Assembly: GCA_000283575.1 (NCBI GenBank)
Contig: AP012044.1
Span: forward strand, 3,906,001-3,970,000
Length of the DNA stretch: 64,000 nucleotides
Direction of reading: 5' to 3'
Source of the DNA: Oscillibacter valericigenes Sjm18-20
GTDB lineage: Bacteria; Bacillota; Clostridia; Oscillospirales; Oscillospiraceae
Shown: positions 58,010-64,000 of the stretch, in pieces
Numbering within the stretch: position 1 is the first letter of the stretch
How the letters are laid out: every line of letters begins with the position of its first letter
Program-made: the position numbers and the translations under genes
Notes under the pieces: model-generated
Told to the model about the DNA's origin: nothing
The model's database searches: none
Seen by the model: the letters and a program-made list of their open reading frames with translations, nothing else

Positions 58010-58722
58010 GCACAACGGCATAAAGAGACTGCGCTGCCCGCAAAAATTGGCAGGCGGTGTAGGACTGGTTCTTCGCTGTTATCATAGACGGTTTCTTCAT
58101 TGCCGGTCAGTAGTTCGGAAGCAGTGAAAACTTCGTGGATATTGGCGGAGGTGATTGTGTGTGTACACCAGTCCGCCGCCCTTGTCAACGCCCACATGCG
58201 CTTTTTACCCGAAGCGCCCTTGTTGCCCTTTTTGACCTGATGGGCTTCCGGATCGCGCTAATGTTCGCGATTCTCCGTAGAGGACGGCGCGGAAATGATG
58301 GCGGAATCCACGATTGTTTCTTTTTTCAGCAGCAAATCCCTTGCCTGAAGCTGCTCGGCCACCTGAGTAAGCAGCTTTCCCGGCAATCTGTTCCCCGCCA
58401 AAATATTTCGAAACCGCCCAAGCGTATCACCATCCGGCACCTGATTTCCGGATTCCACATCTCAGAACTCTGAAAAGGCGCGGCTGTCAATGTTTTCCGA
58501 CACCGCCACCTCGTCGTACAGATTATAAGGTTTCGCAACAGCCACAGTATCCGCTCTAACCGGTAGCTTAATTCTCGTGCTCTCCTTTGTAATAGCACGG
58601 TCGGATCATAGATTCCCATTCCATCCGCGGAACAATCCGCTCCATCTGCTCGAGAAATTTTTATTCGTCCGCACCTGAGCCAGTTCATCGTTCAGCCCGG
58701 ACAAACTGATTTGTTTATCCAT
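58010..58722 (-). pseudogene. Degenerate IS5-family transposase
   Basis: Starting at the ATG at 58722 (MDKQISLSGLNDELAQVRT, the usual IS5/ISL-type opening), the frame shifts within ~25 codons. Later pieces appear in other frames: GDTLGRFRNILAGNRLPG, then LLLKKETIVDSAIISAPSS carrying the first catalytic Asp region, and FTASELLTGNEETVYDNS, after which the DDE core ends. Several frameshifts and a missing C-terminus make it inactive. Boundaries of the original IS are not visible. Confidence 0.8.
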
Positions 58723-58813
58723 GTACTTATTTCACCATATTCACCACGGTTACTGCACCCTGCTTTTTCAGCGGTGCTACGTTAAATAAAAAACAAAGAA
58801 AAGAGGCCTTGTC

Positions 58814-59947
58814 ATGACCACCCTGTACCTGATCCGCCACGCTGAGGCGGAGGGAAACCTGTACCGCATTGCCCAGGGCCAGTGTGACAGCATTATCACC
58901 GACCGGGGATATCAACAGATCGCCGCACTGGCGGAGCGGTTTCGAGATGAGCTGATCGACGCGGTGTATTCCAGCGACCTGACCCGAACCTGCATCACTG
59001 CGGGAGCCATCGCCAACACGAAGCACCTGCCCATTCAAAAACGAAAAGACCTGCGGGAGATCTGCGTGGGCGAGTGGGAGGAAAAGACATGGGGCGAGAT
59101 CGGCATCGAGGAGACGGAGAAGCTGGGCCTGTTCACCTCACGGCCCGATCTGTGGCATGTGGAGGGCGGGGAGACCATGGCCGCCGTCCGGGATCGGATG
59201 CTGGCCGCCCTGCGGGACATCGCGGAGAAGAACGAGGGCAAAACCGTGGCGGTATTCTCCCACGGCTGCGCATTGCGGCTGGTGCTGGGTGCGCTGGAGG
59301 GTTACGATCTGAGCGAAATGGGCAAGACGCCCCACGGCGACAACACCGCCGTTTCCAAAGTAGTATATGAAAACGGAAAGCTCCGTTTGATCTACCGGGA
59401 TGACAACAGGCATGTGAAAGCGCTGTCCACATTCGCCAGTCAGAACTGGTGGAAGCATCCCAATGGGGTGGAGCCGGGACTGTACTTCCGCCCGGTGGAG
59501 CTTCCGGCGCAGGCCGAGGCCTTGACCGCCTGTATTCGGGACGGCTGGACCGCCGCGGGTGAGACCCGGGGCTTCAGCGCGGACGTTCTCTTACGGGAGG
59601 CGGCGGAGCGGGTCACACTGAGCGCCTACATAGAGGGAGAACTTGCGGGCGTTTTGCAGCTGAACCCGGAAAAGGAGGCGGCGGAGAAAACCGGCTGGAT
59701 CTCTCTTTACTGCATGGAAAAACCCTGCCGTTCCCGGGGACTGGGCATCCAGATGCTGGGACAGGCTGTTTTGCGCTATCGGGCGCTGGGGCGGGAGAAG
59801 CTGCGCCTTGCCATTCAGCGGGGCAACGATCCCGCGCTGCGATTTTTCTCCCAGTATGGGTTTTCTCCCGTGGATGCCGGAACGGCTGAGCGGCTGATTC
59901 TGGAAAAGAATATCCGCCCCAGAGAATGGAAACCGGAGATGGCTTGA
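58814..59947 (+). CDS. Histidine phosphatase fused to a GNAT acetyltransferase
   Basis: A 377-residue two-domain protein. Residues 1-~200 are a phosphoglycerate-mutase-type histidine phosphatase: LIRHAEAEGNLYRIAQGQCD (catalytic RHG-like RHA), VYSSDLTRTCITAG, and the second His in AVFSHGCALRLVLG. Residues ~225-375 are a GNAT N-acetyltransferase, with LYCMEKPCRSRGLGIQMLGQ (acetyl-CoA loop R-x-x-G-x-G/I) and RFFSQYGFSPVDAG. AAAGAGGCC upstream is a weak ribosome site. Substrates unknown; the fusion suggests the two acts occur on one small molecule or macromolecule. Confidence 0.85.
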   Translation: MTTLYLIRHAEAEGNLYRIAQGQCDSIITDRGYQQIAALAERFRDELIDAVYSSDLTRTCITAGAIANTKHLPIQKRKDLREICVGEWEEKTWGEIGIEETEKLGLFTSRPDLWHVEGGETMAAVRDRMLAALRDIAEKNEGKTVAVFSHGCALRLVLGALEGYDLSEMGKTPHGDNTAVSKVVYENGKLRLIYRDDNRHVKALSTFASQNWWKHPNGVEPGLYFRPVELPAQAEALTACIRDGWTAAGETRGFSADVLLREAAERVTLSAYIEGELAGVLQLNPEKEAAEKTGWISLYCMEKPCRSRGLGIQMLGQAVLRYRALGREKLRLAIQRGNDPALRFFSQYGFSPVDAGTAERLILEKNIRPREWKPEMA

Positions 59948-60211
59948 TTGCGGGCAGGCTTTCGTGGATGTTTGAGGGAATATTTTGCAGAAGCACAGCG
60001 GATGCACGGTGAGAGCGCTCCTGATTGTGTTCGGCTGCTTCATCCCCGGCGGCGACACGATCCCTTATTAATTTATTTGATTTTTTTGTGACGGAAGAGG
60101 CCGCGCCCATCGACGACACCTTTTTCGATTGTATTTTGCCCCAAGTCTGCATATCCTGATAGACGAGTTCCCCATAAAAATATGCGGGGCAGAGAAGGAG
60201 TGGAGCGCGCC

Positions 60212-61168
60212 GTGAATCTGGCTGTGGTGATTTTCCTGTTTTTATTGGGTCTTATACTGATTGTCAAGGGCGGAGACTGGTTCCTGGACGGTGCGGTGTG
60301 GATTGCGGAGACCTCCGGTATCCCGCGATTCATCGTGGGCGCCACGGTGGTGTCCATCGCAACGACGTTGCCGGAGCTGACAGTATCCATCACCGGCGTG
60401 CTGGAGGGGGAGATTGATCTGGCCGTCGGCAACGCGGTGGGGTCCGTTACCGCCAATATCGGCCTGATTCTGGGTATCTCCGTACTTTGTATGCCCTCCG
60501 TCGTCAACCGCGGGCAGTTTACGCTCAAGGCGATTCTGATGCTCTTCGGTGCGGTGCTGCTGACCGTCCTGTGCCAGGGCGGAAGCCTGCCGCTGGTTCC
60601 CAGCCTGCTACTGTTTGCAGTCTTTGCTCTGTACCTTGGAAACAACATTTACGATGCAAAAATCAGCATGGCGTCGGACCGGGAGAACAGACCCCGCCGC
60701 CACGCGGCTTCCCACCGGAAGATGGTCTCAAAACTGAGCATGTTTGCCCTGGGCGTGGCGGGTATTATCATCGGATCCCAGCTGCTGATCGACTATGGCA
60801 GCGAACTGGCTCTCCGGTTGGGCGTACCGGCCAGCATCATCGGCGTGACGCTGGTGGCGGTGGGTACGTCCCTTCCGGAGCTGGTGACCACACTGACCGC
60901 CATCTTGAAAAAAGAGGCGTCCATGTCCATCGGCAACATCGTGGGAGCCAACGTGATTGACCTGACGCTGATTCTTCCGGTGTGCTCCGCCATCTCCGGG
61001 GGGAGCCTCGCCATCGGGCACCAGACCACCGCGCTGGATCTGCCCGCCTGTCTGGTGGTGGGAGCGGTCGCCATGCTGCCGCCGCTGGTTACGGGACGGT
61101 TTTACCGCTGGCAGGGGTTTGCGCTGCTGGGACTGTATGTGGGCTATATGGCGCTTTTGATGGCGTGA
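60212..61168 (+). CDS. Ca2+/Na+ exchanger family (YrbG-like) membrane protein
   Basis: A 318-residue cation:cation antiporter with about 10 membrane helices. The two duplicated alpha-motifs are clear: GATVVSIATTLPELTVSITG (N-half) and GVTLVAVGTSLPELVTTLTA (C-half), each carrying the ion-binding Glu. A charged cytoplasmic loop (DRENRPRRHAASHRKMVSKL) separates the halves. The GTG at 60212 is favoured because GAAGGAG precedes it; the ATG at 60182 has no ribosome site. Exports Ca2+ or another divalent ion in exchange for Na+. The 59948-60211 gap shows no gene. Confidence 0.88.
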   Translation: MNLAVVIFLFLLGLILIVKGGDWFLDGAVWIAETSGIPRFIVGATVVSIATTLPELTVSITGVLEGEIDLAVGNAVGSVTANIGLILGISVLCMPSVVNRGQFTLKAILMLFGAVLLTVLCQGGSLPLVPSLLLFAVFALYLGNNIYDAKISMASDRENRPRRHAASHRKMVSKLSMFALGVAGIIIGSQLLIDYGSELALRLGVPASIIGVTLVAVGTSLPELVTTLTAILKKEASMSIGNIVGANVIDLTLILPVCSAISGGSLAIGHQTTALDLPACLVVGAVAMLPPLVTGRFYRWQGFALLGLYVGYMALLMA

Positions 61169-61590
61169 AGGCGGACGGCCCCGAAATGGTATTGGCCCCG
61201 TTTACAGGTGCTTTTATGAGCGGATGCGATTGCACGGGTGCGGGCGGCGATAGCCGTTCGCACCTTGTTTTTATGCCGATTGTTTTTCAATGTCCGCAAG
61301 GCAGTTTCCTGCCCGGACACCCGCTCCGCTCGACTGCGTCATCCTGATGGCGAACTTTCATCGGGATCTTCACCCGGTCCCAATGGGGTTAGAGGCGTTG
61401 CTGTTCTCGGAAAGAAAATTCGCAGAATCAGTAGACTTAAAAATCATTGGCGCTAGTGCATATTGCAAAATCTCTCCAAAGAATTTTTTGACGGAGGGGC
61501 GGGTCCGTGGGGAAAATGACGAGGCGTGGGAAACAGGAGCGGCGCATCTTTGTGCAAAAGGGGAAATTTACCCCGTAGAAAAAAATGTAC

Positions 61591-61619
61591 TTTACTTTGA
61601 TATCTGGATGAAGTATTAT
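61591..61619 (+). promoter_or_regulatory. Likely promoter of the histidine operon
   Basis: TTTACT (61591-61596), a 17-base spacer and TATTAT (61614-61619) lie 45 bases before hisZG. No T-box core, histidine-codon leader peptide or clear attenuator was found in 61169-61663. That stretch holds only short repeats around CGGACAC and no supported gene. Confidence 0.5.
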
Positions 61620-61663
61620 AAAATCATTAAACTGTCCGACATGGGCGGACAACGGAGGGACAT

Positions 61664-63265
61664 ATGGAGTTGGATCTGGGAATATTGAAACCGCAGGAGC
61701 TGCTTTCGCTGCGCCTGCGTCTGCTGTATGAAAAAGCCGGATGCCGCAAGTATCATGTGGGTCGATTCGAGGAATACAGTTTATATCAGGAGTATCGGCG
61801 GTTCCTCTCCAGTGAGCAGGTCCTCACCTTTACGGACCTGGACGGGCGGCTGCTGGCTATGAAGCCGGATGTGACGCTGTCCATCGCAAAAAACGCCCAG
61901 CCGGAGCCGGAGGAGTGCAAGCGCTATTACTATACGGAAAACGTTTACCGCCCCAGTCAGGAGAGCCACACCTTTCAGGAGATCGGCCAGACAGGGCTTG
62001 AGTACATCGGCGCGCTGAACGACGAGATTGAGGCGGAGGTGCTGTCTCTGGCGCTGAACAGTCTGGCTCTGGCGGGACCGGATTTTGTGCTGGAGCTGAG
62101 CCATATGGGTTTTGTGGCGGGACTGCTGGACGCGGTGGGGGCGCCGGAGGCCGTCCATTTGAAGCTTCTTGGCTGCATCCGGGATAAAAACGCCCATGAG
62201 CTGCAAAAAATCGCCTTCGGCGCGGGATTGTCCTCTCAGGGAGCGGACGCACTGTGCTCCCTGATTACATTGACCGGCCCGTGGGAAACCGTTCTTGAAA
62301 AGGCGGAGCCGTTGGCTCTGAATGCGTCCATGGGAGCGGCGCTCAAGGAGCTGAAAACGGTTTGCCGGATGCTGGAGGAGCGGGGCGAGACAAAGAAGCT
62401 GAAGCTGGACTTGTCTCTTGTCAACGACATCAGCTATTATAACGGCGTGGTGTTTCAGGGATATCTCGCGGGAATCCCCCGGGCCATCCTTCGTGGCGGG
62501 CGGTATGATCCGCTGGCCGATCAGTTCACGTCCGGCGCACGGGCAATCGGTTTCGCGCTGTATCAGGATGAACTCCAAAGACTGGAAACCCCGGAACCGC
62601 CGGTGGAGAAGTCCGCCGGGGAAAAGGTGATGCTGAACGTGGCGCTGCCCAAGGGCCGACTGGGGGACAAGGTATATGACTTGCTCTCCGGCGCGGGGTA
62701 CGGCTACCCCGGGGGATACGCCGACAGCCGCAAGCTGGTGGTGGAAAACCCGTCGGCGGGTATCCGTTACTTTCTAGTGAAGCCCAGCGACGTGGCGATC
62801 TACGTAGAGCACGGCGCGGCGGATATCGGCATCGTGGGCAAGGACGTATTGCAGGAGTCCGGCGCGGATGTGTATGAGCTTTTGGACACGGGCCTTGGCA
62901 AGTGCCGGATGTGCGTGGCGGGGCCGGGAAATTTTGCGGACGACCCCGGCCGGACGCTGCGGGTGGCGACAAAGTTTATCAACATCGCCAAGGCGTATTA
63001 TGCCGCCAAGGGCCGGGACATTGACATTATCAAGCTCAACGGTTCCATCGAGCTGGCCCCGATTTTGGGTCTCAGCGATGTGATCGTGGATATTGTGGAG
63101 ACCGGGACGACGCTGAAGGAAAACAATCTGAAGGTCATCAAAGAATTTATGCCCATTTCGGCCCGGTTTATTGCAAACAAGGCCAGCTATCAGTTTAAAA
63201 ACAGGGAAATTACCGCGCTGCTGCGGAAGCTTTCGGAGGTGACGGAGAGTGATTCGGCTCTTTGA
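61664..63265 (+). CDS. hisZG: Fused HisZ-HisG: ATP phosphoribosyltransferase regulatory and catalytic subunits
   Basis: A 533-residue protein catalysing and regulating the first step of histidine synthesis (ATP + PRPP to phosphoribosyl-ATP). Residues 1-~310 are HisZ, a histidyl-tRNA-synthetase-like paralogue (LDGRLLAMKPDVTLSIAKNA, SYYNGVVFQGYLAGIPRAIL and RGGRYDPLADQF). A short linker (ETPEPPVEKSAGEK) leads to short-form HisG (LNVALPKGRLGDKVYDLL, GAADIGIVGKDVLQESG, and the PRPP-binding DVIVDIVETGTTLKENNL). Short HisG normally needs separate HisZ; here both are one chain. It overlaps hisD by 17 bases. Confidence 0.94.
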   Translation: MELDLGILKPQELLSLRLRLLYEKAGCRKYHVGRFEEYSLYQEYRRFLSSEQVLTFTDLDGRLLAMKPDVTLSIAKNAQPEPEECKRYYYTENVYRPSQESHTFQEIGQTGLEYIGALNDEIEAEVLSLALNSLALAGPDFVLELSHMGFVAGLLDAVGAPEAVHLKLLGCIRDKNAHELQKIAFGAGLSSQGADALCSLITLTGPWETVLEKAEPLALNASMGAALKELKTVCRMLEERGETKKLKLDLSLVNDISYYNGVVFQGYLAGIPRAILRGGRYDPLADQFTSGARAIGFALYQDELQRLETPEPPVEKSAGEKVMLNVALPKGRLGDKVYDLLSGAGYGYPGGYADSRKLVVENPSAGIRYFLVKPSDVAIYVEHGAADIGIVGKDVLQESGADVYELLDTGLGKCRMCVAGPGNFADDPGRTLRVATKFINIAKAYYAAKGRDIDIIKLNGSIELAPILGLSDVIVDIVETGTTLKENNLKVIKEFMPISARFIANKASYQFKNREITALLRKLSEVTESDSAL

Positions 63266-64000
63266 TTTTGACAAGGTCCCAGCATCGGAAATTTTGACCC
63301 GGGCGATTTTGACGGAAGAAAACGTGGACGCCGCAGTGGACGCCGTTCTGGCCGCCGTGCGGGCGGAGGGCGACGCGGCGCTGCGAAGCTTTGAAAAGCA
63401 ATTCGACGGCGCGGAGCTGGACGGCCTTTTTGTGACGGAGGCCGAGCTGGACGCGGCTGAGGCCCAGGTGGCCCCGGAGTTTCTGGAGACGCTCCGTATG
63501 GCGGCGGAGAACATCCGCGCGTTCCACAGCCGCCAGACCCACGACGATTTCGTCCTCACCGATAAGCCCGGCGTCGTCATGGGGCAGAGATACACGCCCA
63601 TCGAGTCCGTGGGCGTCTGCGTACCGGGAACGCCTGTGGCGTTTCCATCCACGGTTTTGATGGACGTGATCCCGGCGAAGATCGCGGGTGTGCGGGAGAT
63701 TATTATGGCGACGCCCCCCGCGCCGGATGGAACCATTGCGCCGGCGGCTCTGGCGGCGGCAAAGATTGCGGGGGTTACGAGGATCTTAAAGTGCGGCGGC
63801 GCTCAGGCTGTTGCCGCCATGGCCTACGGGACAAAGAGCGTGCCGAAGGTGGATAAGATTGTGGGCCCCGGCGGGGTCTATGTGGCAGCGGCAAAACGGA
63901 AGGTGTTCGGCCTTGTCAGCATCGATATGATCGCCGGTCCCAGCGAAATTCTGGTGCTGGCGGATGGAAAGTCCGACCCGGGATGGGTGGCGGCGGATAT
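63249..64000 (+). CDS. hisD: Histidinol dehydrogenase, 3' end outside the window
   Basis: The first 250 codons of a ~430-residue enzyme that oxidises L-histidinol to histidine in two NAD-dependent steps. GTG start at 63249 with ACGGAGA upstream; reads VIRLFDFDKVPASEIL. Visible signatures: YTPIESVGVCVPGTPVAFPS, MDVIPAKIAGVREIIM, and the conserved VDKIVGPGGVYVAAAKRKVF plus IDMIAGPSEILVLADG. It starts inside the hisZG coding end, so translation is coupled. Cut by the window edge, not a truncated gene. Confidence 0.94.
   Translation, partial: MIRLFDFDKVPASEILTRAILTEENVDAAVDAVLAAVRAEGDAALRSFEKQFDGAELDGLFVTEAELDAAEAQVAPEFLETLRMAAENIRAFHSRQTHDDFVLTDKPGVVMGQRYTPIESVGVCVPGTPVAFPSTVLMDVIPAKIAGVREIIMATPPAPDGTIAPAALAAAKIAGVTRILKCGGAQAVAAMAYGTKSVPKVDKIVGPGGVYVAAAKRKVFGLVSIDMIAGPSEILVLADGKSDPGWVAAD

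Noticed and set aside
59948..60211. Small ORFs between the phosphatase fusion and the exchanger
   Set aside because: No ribosome site or protein-like composition; only weak hints of transposon-like sequence.
61169..61663. T-box or histidine leader upstream of hisZG
   Set aside because: No AGGGTGGNACCGCG core, no run of His codons and no clear terminator/antiterminator pair.
1..64000. CRISPR array
   Set aside because: No regularly spaced repeats with unique spacers were seen; the only tandem repeat is the two-copy 195-bp block.
1..64000. Amber suppressor tRNA to explain the internal TAG codons
   Set aside because: Only tRNA-Val(GAC) and tRNA-Ser(GGA) were found; none has anticodon CTA.
56900..64000. 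Right attachment site matching the tRNA-Val 3' end
   Set aside because: No copy of TTCGAGTCCTGTATCGTCC was found, so attR could not be placed.

Overview
The window reads as a piece of a Gram-positive Clostridia chromosome, most likely a gut Oscillospiraceae-type bacterium. This is inferred from strong AGGAGG ribosome sites, Firmicutes-style prophage gene families (DUF1492, DUF2800, DUF2815, DUF4314, DUF5049), a short-form HisG with its HisZ partner, and sigma-A promoters. I cannot name a species. Host chromosome is visible at the left edge (tRNA-Val) and from about 57.4 kb to the end. Everything between is accessory DNA, and the tRNA-Val and tRNA-Ser genes bounding it both point their 3' ends inward.

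Left part (0.3-12.2 kb): a tyrosine integrase lies 83 bases from the tRNA-Val 3' end. A remnant of a large serine recombinase follows, then a LysR regulator divergent from a three-gene hydroxy/dicarboxylic acid cassette (DASS transporter, D-2-hydroxyacid dehydrogenase, RraA-like aldolase/decarboxylase). Next come a CI/Cro-type switch with a strong promoter, a row of poorly known genes including exported proteins, and the front half of a sigma factor gene.

Middle part (12.2-47.7 kb): a defective siphovirus-type prophage, read almost entirely on the minus strand. From right (early) to left (late) it has regulators, DUF2800/DUF2815 recombination-type genes, a family A DNA polymerase, a primase/helicase, VRR-NUC nuclease, SNF2 helicase, DUF1492 regulator, HNH nuclease, small terminase, a methylation block (partial SAM synthetase, ParB-methylase, cytosine methylase), large terminase, portal, ClpP protease, HK97 capsid, connectors, tail tube, a frameshifted tail chaperone, tape measure and baseplate. 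It stops abruptly at about 12.9 kb against an inverted, internally duplicated fragment of the sigma factor gene, so lysis genes are absent. Further damage: an amber codon in the tape measure gene, one in the polymerase gene, a 5-base insertion in the Walker A motif of the helicase, and an IS110 element between terminase and portal.

Right part (47.8-57.3 kb): a more AT-rich defence island on the minus strand. It has two cytosine-C5 methyltransferases, an McrB-like AAA+ GTPase and an McrC-like nuclease, the gene set of the LlaJI type of restriction-modification system. A small HTH gene lies upstream, and an IrrE-type metalloprotease with an HTH tail and an XRE regulator with a clear self-operator lie downstream.

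Host part (57.4-64 kb): tRNA-Ser, a small glycine/methionine-rich protein, a decayed IS5-type transposase, a phosphatase-acetyltransferase fusion, a Ca2+/Na+ exchanger, and the start of a histidine operon with a fused HisZ-HisG followed by hisD. The most promising undescribed item is a pair of leader hairpins (42.4 and 46.8 kb) with identical loops, compensatory stem changes and a possible pseudoknot.
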